This document shows, piece after piece, positions 12,745 through 24,067 of a stretch of 64,000 nucleotides of DNA. The stretch lies in the NCBI GenBank assembly GCA_032717465.1, contig CM064667.1, forward strand, positions 3,209,895 to 3,273,894, written 5' to 3'. The notes under the pieces were generated by a model. The model did no database searches, had not been told where the DNA came from, and saw only the letters and a list, made by a program, of their open reading frames with translations. Position 1 is the first letter of the stretch. Each line of letters starts with the position of its first letter. Made by a program: the position numbers and the translations under genes. Source of the DNA: Coenobita brevimanus. Taxonomy: Eukaryota; Arthropoda; Malacostraca; Decapoda; Coenobitidae.

Positions 12745-14745
12745 AACCCCTGTTTCAATCCAACATTGAAATAGAAAAATTCACCCAATTCACCATCCAC
12801 ATGCACTGCAATCTTAGCGCCCTCATATACAGTACTGTATACTCTTTATGACATTCAACAGCTTTCCATTTACTCCATATAATGTATATAGTTAATATTT
12901 CCCACATTCCTTGTCTATCATTTCTCTCATATTCTTTCTCCAAATCCATGAAAGCCCAGAAAACTTCTTTCCCTTTTGCAGAAACTTTTCCACTAAGAAC
13001 TTTAGGATTAACTTTTATACACACAACCTAATCCCTTCCTAAAATACTATTGTTTGTCTCCAACTGAATCCTCTGTTATTTCTCTAACTCTGTCAAAAAT
13101 GTCCTACTATATACTGTTCCTATTACACTAAGAAGACAAATGTCCATATGATTATCACATACTTCTTTTTCTCCTTTTCCTTTATAAAGGGAAATAATTA
13201 TACCTGACTTCTAACCCTCCGGGACTCTACATTCCTCCTAGGCGAATCTGCACATCTTTCATAATCACTCTACCAGTATCCCTCCTCTGCTTCCACATTT
13301 ACAGACACTTCATCAGTTCCTGGGGCTTTCCACATTTTGACTTTCTTCATTGTTTCCACTACTTAAATCCTACTGATCTCTTCCTCCCTTCTCATCTCCC
13401 TCCTTCTCCCACCCGTTTCTCAGCCACTTATAGTAACAAGCCATTCATTCTTTATGTTTAGCAATTCCTTAAAGTTTTCCATCCAGTTGTTCACCTTTTC
13501 TTCCATCTCCTCTGGCAGTCTACCACTGTTATTGTTATTTTCCCTACTACCTTTTTTATCACTTTCTACTTGTAACTCTTTACCTCCTTCCGGAACATTA
13601 TCTTTAATATCCTTCAATTTACACCCTGATTCCTTCCAAATTCCTCATCCAGTCTCTTTTTACTCTTTCCTACTAATCTTTTCATGCCTGTCTTTTTCTT
13701 CACATGTAACTCTCTGTTCCATCTATCAACGCACTCCACGCCTCTGCTTCCTATCACTTTGCTATAATTATGCTTTCTTCTTTTGCACCACATCTTGTCT
13801 CATCTCTCCATTCTACCATGCTATTCTTTGGATCCCCTTTCGCCTTCTCATTAACCCACACACCACCTCACATGCAGCACAGATTTCTTCAGTGATTCAC
13901 TTGCACACTTCATCCACCTCCCCCACCTGCTCCAAGAGAAATTTACTCAATCGTTCTTCCACTTCTCTCTTTTATCCTGCCTTTTTGGTCACGCACTTGC
14001 AACATTTCTACTCTGTTTAAAGGACTACTTCCTACTGCCTTTCCCTCCTATTTATTTTTCGCATCTGTACCTTGATTTGAACCAGCATCAAGTGGTTGTT
14101 GGAAAGTCCACTCTTCCAGCCTCTGTATACCTTTACATCCAGCACACACCTTCTCATTTTCTCTTCCATACACACATAATCAGTCATCGCTTTCTGTTCA
14201 TTCAGTTCACCACCACCCTTCTCATCACTCGCCATATATATCTGTGGATCAATAGTGCCTAGAGAGGGTATTGGCTGTCACCAACCCTTTCTCGGCGCAA
14301 TGTCCATAGAGCACTGCCATTCTCATCCACTTCAGGCACATCCCATTCAACAACATCTTCATTCACTTTCATATCCACCATTTCTCAAATTAAAAAAAAT
14401 TCTCACTCCTCTCAAACGTTTCCATGCATGATTCCATTTTTGCCCAGAACTCTTTTCTCACTCTGCTTGCACGATCTTCCGTTTGAGCATACACACACAA
14501 TCTCCCACGCCTGTATTCACAGTTTCAATCTTACTCACACAATCTTTTAACCAACTGGTCTATACTCTTTTCTCTTCTCGTTCCATCTCTTGCACAGAAC
14601 AGTACATACATCCTCTTTTGCCCTGTCATTCTCAACTAGTCCCTCACATATACCCAATCCATACTCCAAATCTCTTACACTCTCACCCCTCCATTTGGTC
14701 TCACACAATCCACATATGTCCATTGTTGCATCCTGAAGGGCCTGG

Positions 14746-14809
<64 letters not shown>
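12745..14809 (-). pseudogene. LINE-Q remnant spanning U1/U2
   Basis: Minus-strand LINE read from 14809 to 12745. It shows EEP N-terminal words (DICGLCETKW, about 14740-14700); EEP C-terminal words MTDYVCMEEKMRR, DVKVYRG and NNHLMLVQ (14235-14032), where the usual SDH is degenerate; a linker with FKELLNIKNEW (about 13470); and RT start MDLEKEYERNDRQGMWEIL (about 12960) and LKQG (about 12755). The element stops at this RT motif B in every unit and is fused to unrelated sequence. The NVRS start is lost because the CT tract is joined directly to the next polypyrimidine block. Confidence 0.78.
14750..14809. repeat. (CT)n tract CT1/CT2 fusion of U2
   Basis: A 60-bp CT tract. Left of it is LINE-Q endonuclease sequence; right of it is sequence that follows the second CT tract in U1 (CAGTCCAGTTCATTC). 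The intervening segment of about 0.4 kb is absent, consistent with recombination between CT tracts. Confidence 0.93.
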
Positions 14810-14811
<2 letters not shown>

Positions 14812-15747
14812 AGTCCAGTTCATTCTCTCTCTCCCTCTCCTGTTCCATCTCTCTCTGCCTCTCCCTCCCCTATCATATCTCATTGTGTCTCTCCCTCTCC
14901 TACTGCCATTCATTTTGCCTCTCACTCTCTCCCTGTAGCTTTGCTACTCCCTGTCACTGCGCCTCTCCCTCTCATATCCTTTCACAATCTGCCTCTCTCT
15001 CTGCTACTCCCTGTCACTCTCGCACTCCCTTACATATTGCCTTTCACTGTCCTACTCCCTCTTTTAGGCTCTCTCATGCTTCCTCTCCCCTTCCTCTCTT
15101 TTCCTGTCCCTTTATTTCTCTCCCACAATATCTTTCTCTTCTACCTTTTTCTCTCTCCAGCTCGTTTTCTTTCTCCTGGTCATCTGCCTCTCCCCATTTT
15201 TTTAAGCCTCTCTCATTCTTCTCTTACTCCCTCTTTATCACACACTATACCGTCTCCCTATACCTTTACATGTATATCTGTCCAATGTTTGCCTATATGC
15301 TTTCCCTCTTGCTCTCCTGTTCCCTCCTCGTTTATCCCTCTACTTTACCACCGTCTCTTCCTTACTATTCTTGTAACTCTCTTTCCCTTTCTCTCTCTCT
15401 CTCTCTCTTTCTCTCTCTGTACTGCCTCGCTCTTTCTCTCCTTTTATCCTACTTCTTTCCTCTTTCTCTCCCTGTACTGCCAGCCTCCTTCTCTCATTGT
15501 ACTTCCATTCCCTCTCCCTTCCGCTATTTTTCTCTCTCGCTTTTTCCTCTTCCTCTCCTTCCCTGCCTCAGTAGTCTCACTCTATGGCTCTTCCCTTTAC
15601 AATTACATTTACTTTTGTTCTCCCCATTTGTACTACGTCTTGCTCTCTCATTAACCTCTCTCCTTTTGCTCATTCCCTCTCTTTTTCCCACTCCCGTTAC
15701 CACACACCCTGTCCTCTGTGACACACTCCTATTCTCACTTGTTCTAC
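14810..15747. repeat. Polypyrimidine block of U2
   Basis: Equivalent to 882-1836 of U1, with small deletions among the degenerate CTCCCTCTC words and a CT tract near 15390-15417. There is no supportable gene. Confidence 0.85.
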
Positions 15748-16190
15748 CACTACCACTCGCTCTGCCATTACCACTCACACTGCCATGCCCTCTCCCCTAC
15801 CATTACCACTCACACTGCCATGCCCACTCCCCTACCATTACCACTCACACTGCCATGCCCTCTCCCCTTCCATTACCACTCACACTGCCATGACCTCTCC
15901 CCTACCATTACCACTCAAACTGCCATGCCCTCTCCCCTTCCATTACCACTCACACTGCCATGCCTTCTCCTTTACCATTACCACTCACACTGCCATGCCC
16001 TTTCCCCTACCATTACCACTCACACTCCCATGCCCTCTCCCCTACCATTACCACTCACACTGCCATTCCCTCTCCCCTACCATTACCACTCACACTGCCA
16101 TGCCCTCTCCCCTACCATTACCTCTCACACTGCTAGTCCTTCTCCAGTACGATTATCACTCACATTGTCATTCCCACTCCTTCAACCGTA
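15748..16190. repeat. 35-bp minisatellite of U2 (about 12-13 units)
   Basis: The same unit and orientation as 1837-2430, but with fewer copies and different variant order. The right edge is the same diverged sequence (near CAACCGTAACTGCTC). Confidence 0.94.
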
Positions 16191-16336
16191 ACTGCTCATA
16201 CTCCCATTCCAACTAATTATGCTGGTACCACACACACTCCCATTCTGTTTAGCTCTAAATGAAACTCACATTCCCTTTCCCACTTTCTCTTGTAGTTATC
16301 CCAGTCCCATTTCCCCTCGCTGTTCCTATCATATTC

Positions 16337-16339
<3 letters not shown>

Positions 16340-16393
<54 letters not shown>
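16340..16393. repeat. (CT)n tract CT3 of U2, bordering the gap
   Basis: A CT tract of about 54 bp that ends seven bases before the N run. Long dinucleotide tracts like this are a plausible cause of the assembly break. Confidence 0.93.
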
Positions 16394-16396
<3 letters not shown>

Positions 16397-16400
16397 CTTA

Positions 16401-16500
16401 NNNNNNNNNNNNNNNNNNNNNNNNNNNNNNNNNNNNNNNNNNNNNNNNNNNNNNNNNNNNNNNNNNNNNNNNNNNNNNNNNNNNNNNNNNNNNNNNNNNN
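16401..16500. other. Assembly gap (100 N)
   Basis: There are exactly 100 Ns, a common placeholder for a gap of unknown size. The left flank ends at the CT tract plus 'cgttctta', equal to about 2682 of U1. The right flank starts at the equivalent of 10195. By comparison with U1, about 7.5 kb is missing. Confidence 0.97.
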
Positions 16501-16745
16501 CCCTCTCATTCTCACCTACTGCTGCGGATAAGATCCCATCCAGCAATTACTGGCCCATTCTGTCACACTCTCCCTTCACCATTTAGTCTCTGTTGATCCA
16601 CATATGTCCTCTTTTGCACCATCAAACACCTGGATAACCTCTCTCTTTCATCTTGTCATTCGCACCCTTTACATTCCATGTTGTAGTCCATACCATGGCC
16701 CTTGTTCTGTCCTCGGTTGTCACCGAGGCTTATGGTTTGCATGTG
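16501..16745 (-). pseudogene. LINE-P 5' end fragment (U2)
   Basis: The first sequence after the gap, equivalent to 10195-10425 of U1 on the minus strand, covering the start of the LINE-P endonuclease. It contains the short CTCTCTCTT word that corresponds in position to the expanded CT1 tract of LINE-Q. Confidence 0.72.
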
Positions 16746-16954
16746 TAGTTAGTTGATTTCATGGGACGGGCATTAACTCTCAGCCAACCCACTTGGTGGC
16801 CCGTAGGGAACACGTGTTGGTTGATTATAATGTTACCAACCAACGTATTAAATTATTTCCTAATTAGCAGGAAGTCATTAGGCTTGTCACTCAGTGTAGA
16901 ATTACCCAAAATAGAGTGCCACTACACTAACAGACTGGATGATTAGGCCCCCAT
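16746..16954. other. LINE-P 5' flank (U2)
   Basis: A copy of the 10426-10637 segment with the U2/U3-type variants (GGCTTGTCACTCAGTGTAGA). Confidence 0.6.
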
Positions 16955-17130
16955 CACCCTGCCTCTGCCATGTTCCCCCAACCACCACCCTGCCACTGAC
17001 ATGTTCCTCAACCCAGCACCCTGCCTCTGCTCTGTTCCTCCAACCTGCACTCTGCCTCTGCCCTGTTCCTCCAACCTGCACTCTGCCTCTGCCCTGTTCC
17101 TCCACCCAGTACCCTGCCTCTGCACTGCTC
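16955..17130. repeat. 31-bp minisatellite, right array of U2 (about 5-6 units)
   Basis: The shortest right array, with the same core and tail (CTTGCCTCCAGCCC) as in the other units. Confidence 0.93.
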
Positions 17131-17424
17131 CACACAGAGCTCCTTGCCTCCAGCCCTTCCCTCTTTCCAGTGGGCAAGGGCAGAGAGCATTTTATTTATA
17201 CTCCTTGGATAAACATTACTTAGGAAAGCTCTTTTTTTTTTATTGTAATAAAAGGGTTACTTGGACCTCCCCAAAGGAGTAAGAGTGTCTGATAACATGA
17301 ATATCATCATGTGTATATAAAAACAAAGTTTATAATAAGTCACAAAATTGGCCAAAAAGGTTAAGCTGTATTGCTACTGGTCTAATAGATTCATGTGTTA
17401 CTACCGCAACATCATTCAAGGATT

Positions 17425-17468
<44 letters not shown>

Positions 17469-17899
17469 GGAGTGTCCAAACACTCTCACACGCCACTAAC
17501 TGTCACTAACACCTAGTAACATTCCTGGTTATGTCAATGTTGTCAATGATAATCACAAACTAACTTTTGGAAGGCTATGCTGATACTGTAGTTATAAGTG
17601 GTATTAGTAATGGGTAAAAATGTGAGGACCATGAAAAAGGGTGTAAGAGGGAATGGAGGGAAAGAATAAGGAAATCTTAGGAGTTGGGGATGAGAAACAT
17701 GTAAAACAAAAGTGAAATCAGTAACGAAGAAGGAGAGAATATAAGAAAGGAAAGGAAAAACTAAAGTGGTGAGGAAAAGAGAAATGAAAGGTAACACAAT
17801 GAGAGAGAATAGGAAGACGGATAAGCAGAAACTGTTTTGCTGAAGTGAATACACTAGAATCAAAATCAACTTTTCAATCTCTTGAATAATACAGCCAGG
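17131..17899. other. Spacer with AC tract (U2)
   Basis: Equivalent of 10851-11644. It holds an AC tract (about 17426-17467) and purine-rich sequence. No gene is seen. Confidence 0.75.
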
Positions 17900-18840
17900 A
17901 TTTGAAACTGCCTCCTTATGAAATACTGTCCAGATGTATTACCACTTTCTTCATTACCACCAACAACCACTTCCTCCACTGCTTCCCTCTCTCCGACTAC
18001 TGCCTTCCTCCTACCCTTCCTACACTATTGGTTTTCTCTTTTCCTTCCTCCACTCTGTCCCTTCTTATTCGTCTTCCCTTCCTCCATCGACTATCTCTTC
18101 CTTTTCTTCCTGCAGTGGTTCCCTGCCTCCCTCCACATTCCCTTTTCTTCCCTTCCAACACTTCTTCACTCCCTCTCTTAATGTCTTCTTCCTTCACTTC
18201 CTTCATTGCTTTTCTCTTCACTTCCACTTTCACTTTTTACCTTCCTACACTGCATTTCTCATCCTTCCATTTTCTCTTTCTTTCCTTTCTTGCAGTTTAT
18301 TCCTCCCTTCTTCTGCTTTTTACTTCTTTCCTTTAGTGCCCTGTTTTCCTCTTTCGTACCCTTTACTCGCATCCTTCCTTTTTCCACTCTCTCTCGCTCT
18401 TTGTACTGCCTCGGTCCTTCTCTCGCTGTGCTGAGTAGCTCCTTCTCTTGCTCTTCTGCCTCTCTTTCTCCCCTTGTACTGTCTGCTTCCTTCTCTCACT
18501 GTACTGCTTACCTTCCTCAATTCATGTAATGCTTGCATCTTTTTCTTAATGTACGGTACTGCCTCACTCCTTCTCTCGCTGTATTATCACCCTCCTTCTC
18601 TTCCTGTGCTGTCTCATTGCTTCTCTCCATGTACTGCCTGCCTTCTTTTCTCCCTGTAGGCTACTGCAGCCCTGTTAACTCCTTGTCATGCCTCCTCGCT
18701 TCCATCTTTGTACTGCCGTCTTCCACTTTTCCCTCTCTTGTCTCCTTCCCTTCACCTCTTACCTCCATGTTTTATTCCCTCTATTATCTCCGTTTTTCCT
18801 TCCCTTTGTTGCCTCCTTCCCTCCCTATGTCTCTGTAGGG
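17900..18840. repeat. Degenerate pyrimidine tandem repeat (U2)
   Basis: A copy of 11645-12560. U1 and U2 are nearly identical over 18533-18838, whereas U3 and U4 share a different version. Confidence 0.85.
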
Positions 18841-19059
18841 CTTTCATTCCTGACGACCAAGGTGTATTTTCTCTCTCTCCCTTCACTGCGAAGGTACATT
18901 ATTACTTCTTCCATTCCCTGACTCTGTTATTTGCCTCCTTTCCAGTATAACCTCCCTCCCCTTCTTCTGTGTCTTCTCCCCGCCCACGCTCCCCATTCAT
19001 TTTCTGCTTTGAGCATTTCCCTTCACTGCTTCTGTTAACCCAGTGAGAGGTGCCTGACA

Positions 19060-21072
19060 GCCACTCAACATTGTGGGTAAACCCCTGTTTCAGTCCAACA
19101 TTGAAATAGAAAAATTCACCCAATTCACCATCCACATGCACTGCAATCTTAGCGCCCTCATATACTGTACTGTATACTCCTTACGACATTCAACAGCTTT
19201 CCATTTACTCCATATATTGTATATAGTTAATATTTCCCACATTGCTTGTCTATCATTTCTCTCATATTCTTTCTCCAAATCCATGAAGGCCCAGAAAACT
19301 TCTTTCCCTTATACAGAAACTTTTCCACTAAGGACTTTAGGATTAACCTCTTATACACACAACCTTATCACTTCCTAAAATACATTTGTTTCTCTCCAAC
19401 TGATTCCTCTGTTATTTCTCTAACTCTGTCAAAAATGTCCTACCATATACTGTTCCTATTACACTAAGAAGACAAATGCCCATATGATTATCACATACTT
19501 CTTTTTCTCCTTTTCCTTTATAAAGGGAAATAATTATACCTGACTTCCAACTCTCGGGGACTCTACATTCCTCCTAGGCGAATCTGCACATCTTTCATAT
19601 CCACTCTACCAGTATCCCTCCTCTGCTTCCACATTTAAAGACACTTCATCATTTCCTGGGGCTTTCCACATTTTGACTTTCTTCATTGTTTCCACTACTT
19701 AAATCCTACTGATCTCTTCCTCCCTTCTCATCTCCCTCCTTCTCCCAGCCATTTCCTAGCCACTTATAGTAACAAGCCATTCGTTCTTTATGTTTAGCAA
19801 TTCCTTAAAGTTTTCCATCCAGTTGTTCACCTTTTCTTCCATCTCCTGTGGCAGTCTACCATTTTTATCTTTCTTTCCCTACTACCTTTTTTATCACCTT
19901 CTACTTGTAACTCTTTACCTCCTTCCGGAACATTATCTTTAATATCCTCCAATTTACACCCTGATTCCTTCCAAATTCCTCATCCAGTCTCTTTTTACTC
20001 TCTCCTACTAATCTTTTCATGTCTGTCTTCTTCTTCACATGTAACTCTCTGTTCCATCTATCAACGTGCTCCATGCCTCTGCTTCCTATCACCTTGCTAT
20101 AATTATGCTTTCTTCTTTTGCACCACATCTTGTCTCACATCTTCATTCCACAATGCTTTTCTTAGCATCCGTTTTCGCCTTCTCATTAACTCACACACCA
20201 CCTCATATGCAGCACAGATTTCTTCAGTGATTCACTTGCACACTTCATCCACCTCCCCCACCTGCTAAAAGAGAAATTTACTCAATCGTTCTTCCACTTC
20301 TCTCTTTTATCCTGCCTTTTTGGTCACGCACTTGCAACATTTCTACCCTGTTTAAAGGACTACTTCCTACTGCCTTTCCCTCCTATTTATTTTTCGCATC
20401 TGTACCTTGATTTGAACCAGCATCAAGTGGTTGTTGGAAAGTCCACTCTTCCAGCCTCTGTAAACCTTCACATCCAGCGGACACCTTCTCATTTTCTCTT
20501 CCATACACACATAATCAGTCATCGCTTTCTGTTCATTCAGTTCACCACCACCCTTCTCATCACTCGCCATGTATATCTGTGGATCAATAGTGCCTAGAGA
20601 GGGTATTGGCTGTCACCAACCCTTTCTCGGCGCAATGTCCATAGAGCACTGCCATTCTCATCCACTTCAGGCACATCCCATTCAACAACATCTTCATTCA
20701 CCTTCATATCCACCATTTCTCAAATTTAAAAAATTCTCACTCCTCTCAAACGTTTCCATGCATGATTCCATTTTTGCCCAGAACTCTTTTCTCACTCTGC
20801 TTGCACGATCTTCCGTTTGAGCATACACACACAATCTCCCACGCCTGTATTCACAGTTTCAATCTTACACAATCTTTTAACCAACTGGTCTATACTCTTT
20901 TCTCTTCTTCCATCTCTTGCACAGAACAGTACATACATCCTCTTTTGCCCTCTCATTCCCAACTACTCCCTCACATATACCCAATCCATACTCCAAATCT
21001 CTTACACTCTCACCCCTCCATTTGGTCTCACACAATCCACATATGTCCATTGTTGCATCCTGAAGGGCCTGG

Positions 21073-21153
<81 letters not shown>

Positions 21154-21195
21154 TCTTCATTCGCACTCCTCACATTCCACACTGAAATCACATAA
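19060..21195 (-). pseudogene. LINE-Q remnant spanning U2/U3 (most complete 5' end)
   Basis: Minus-strand LINE. It starts near 21191 with ISVWNVRSANEEV, followed by an Arg-Glu run encoded by (AG)n, then IVQALQDATMDICGLCETKW (EEP domain start, catalytic Glu). EEP C-terminal words (MTDYVCMEEKMRR, DVKVYRG, NNHL) lie at 20570-20367, the linker at 20128-19901, and the RT start MDLEKEYERNDRQAMWEIL at 19284-19230. It ends at the LKQG motif near 19090. Frames are broken between these blocks. Confidence 0.78.
21077..21150. repeat. (CT)n tract CT1 of U3
   Basis: A pure 74-bp CT tract inside the LINE-Q endonuclease frame. Confidence 0.96.
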
Positions 21196-21541
21196 ATCTC
21201 AGCAACTTAATCGTTTCTCATCTACCCTCATAACTCACTAACCTTCTATTCTAAACTTGCTTGACTCATTTGCTTTGATCAGAGTTGTGTTCTACATTTT
21301 TCCACAAATAATGCACCCAATCCTCCGTCATTTACACACCAATTTCACTCACTCCTTGACATTGTTTCCTCACTTATTGTACGATATTACCTCACTCACC
21401 CGCCTCTCACCCTCTCCTTCACTCAGTCATGTTCACACTGAACACCTTCCTTCCCTCACTCAACTAGATTATAATTATTCATTCATGTCACTGAATTACA
21501 AAACTTTAATTATAATAAGCACCCTTTTTGAATATACCACT

Positions 21542-21544
<3 letters not shown>
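21151..21544. repeat. LINE-Q 5' flank segment (U3)
   Basis: A near-identical copy of 459-852, lying between CT1 and CT2. No gene is recognised. Confidence 0.65.
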
Positions 21545-21640
<96 letters not shown>

Positions 21641-22233
21641 AGTCCAGTTCATTCTCTCTCTCCCTCTCCTGTTCCATCTCACTCTGCCTCTCCCTCCCCT
21701 ATCTTATCTCATTGTGTCTCTCCCTCTCCTACTGCCATTCATTTTGCCTCTCCCTCCTCTACTGCCTCTCACTCTCTCTCTCTCTCTTTGCTACTCCCTC
21801 TCACTGCGCATCTCCCTCTCATATCCTTTCACAATCTGCCTCACTCTCTGCTACTCCCTGTCACTCTCGCACTCCCTTACATATTGCCTTTCACTGTCCT
21901 ACTCCCTCTTTAAGTCTCTCTCATGCTTCCTCTCCCCTTCCTCTCTTTTCCTGTCCCTTTCTTTCTCTCCCAGCATATCTTTCTCTTCTACCTTTTTCTC
22001 TCTCCAGCTCGTTTTCTTTCTCCTGGTCATCTCCCTCTCCCCATTTTTTTAAGCCTCTCTCATTCTTCTCTTACTCCCTCTTTATCACACACTATACCGT
22101 CTCCCTATACCTTTACATGTATATCTGTCCAATGTTTGCCTATATGCTTTCCCTCTTGCTCTCCTGTTCCCTCCTCGTTTATCCCTCTACTTTACCACCG
22201 TCTCTTCCTTACTATTCCTTGTAACTCTCTTTC

Positions 22234-22293
<60 letters not shown>

Positions 22294-22605
22294 CTGCCTC
22301 GCTCTTTCTCTCCTTTTATCCTACTTCTTTCCTCTTTCTTTCTCTGTACTGCCAGCCTCCTTCTCTCATTGGACTTCCATTCCCTCTCCCTTCCGCTATT
22401 GTTCTGTCGCTTTTCCTCTTCCTCTCCTTCCCTGCCTCAGTAGTCTCACTCTACGGCTCTTCACTTACAATTACATTTACTTTTGTTCTCCCATTTGTAC
22501 TACGTCTTGCTCTCTCATTCACCTTCCTTTGCTCATTCCCTCTCTTTTTCCCACTCCCATTACCACACCGTCCTCTGTGACACACTCCTATTCTCACTTG
22601 TTGTA
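21545..22605. repeat. Polypyrimidine block of U3 with long CT2
   Basis: Begins with a 96-bp CT tract (21545-21640, one CG interruption), much longer than the 29-bp tract in U1. Degenerate pyrimidine words and another CT tract near 22239-22290 follow. Confidence 0.87.
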
Positions 22606-23190
22606 CCACTACCACTCGCTCTGCCAATACCACTCACATTGCCATGCCCTCTCCCCTACCATTACCACTCACACTGCCATGACCTCTCCCCTACCATTAC
22701 CACTCACACTGCCATGCCCTCTCCCCTACCATTACCACTCACACTGCCATGCCCTCTCCCCTACCATTACCACTCACACTGCCATTCCCTCTCCTCTACC
22801 ATTACCACTCATTGCCATGCCCTCTCCCCTACCATTACCACTCACACTGCCATGCCCTCCCCCCTACCATTACCACTCACACTGCCATGCCCTCTCCTCT
22901 ACCATTACCACTCACTGCCATGCCCTGTCCCCTACCATTACCACTCACACTGCCATGCACTCTCCCCTACCATTACCACTCACACTGTCATTCACTCTCT
23001 GTTACAATTACCTCTCACACTGCCATTCCTTCTCCCCTACCATTACCACTCACACTGCCATTCCTTCTCCCCAATCATTACCACTCACTCTTCCATTCCT
23101 TCTTCCCTGCCATTACCACTGACACATCCATTCTCTCTCCCCTACCATTGTCACTCACATTGTCATTCCGACTTTTTCAACCATAACTAC
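22606..23190. repeat. 35-bp minisatellite of U3 (about 16 units)
   Basis: Almost the same unit order as U1, including the shortened units and the diverged right edge. This supports a recent common origin of this module in U1 and U3. Confidence 0.94.
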
Positions 23191-23325
23191 TCATACTCTC
23201 ATTCCAACTAATTATAGTGGTACCACACACACTCCCATTCCATTTACTGTAACAATGAAACTCACACTTCCTTTCCCAATTAATCTAGTATTATTTTTCC
23301 CAGTTGCATTTCTGCACCCTATTCC

Positions 23326-23328
<3 letters not shown>

Positions 23329-23411
<83 letters not shown>

Positions 23412-23578
23412 CTTACCACTACCCAGAAGCTGAATGCTTCCCATTTTCATTATGCTATGTAAGTTTTGACAAGTAATATGTCATGTGAGAAATTATAATA
23501 CTAGAGGACAATTATACAGGACAAAAACAGCTGCTGGTATTAAAAAACAAAGTGTGTGGTTTTCACGCATGTATGTAT

Positions 23579-23669
<91 letters not shown>

Positions 23670-23945
23670 AGTGTCACTTCGGGGTGGTGGGCTCTGATAT
23701 AGCGTAATACAGTATATGTGTTTATATGTGAGATGTTTCTAATCGGTTTTTAGAGGAAGGATGGAGCAGGTGGTGGTGTGTGTTACAGTGTTGGGGTATA
23801 TTAGTGTTCATTGATTGTGTGAGTGTGAATAGGCTATGTGTGTATGTGTGTTGTGTTTATAAATATTATATTACCGGTATATAACCCTGTGTTGCATGCA
23901 GTGTGTGTTGTCTCAGCATGTACAGTATGGATTTGTTTGTACCTA

Positions 23946-24003
<58 letters not shown>

Positions 24004-24067
24004 TGCTTAGTGGCTCTGTGTTTGTGTTTATTTGTCGGGGTTGTTCATGGCTGCATCAGCGGGTGAT
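23329..24067. repeat. CT3 and GT-tract spacer of U3
   Basis: CT tract 23329-23408, then the spacer with GT tracts 23582-23667 and 23948-24001. It is equivalent to 2589-3285. No gene is seen. Confidence 0.92.

Larger units (their letters stand above)
14370..20704. repeat. Macrosatellite unit U2 (incomplete, contains gap)
   Basis: This second copy is 6.3 kb. It follows U1 up to the CT tract ending at 16393, then hits 100 Ns, and resumes at 16501 with sequence equivalent to 10195 of U1. The modules LINE-J, GT cluster, AG block, first 31-bp minisatellite and most of LINE-P are therefore absent. It also lacks the segment equivalent to 459-852 of U1. Confidence 0.88.
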
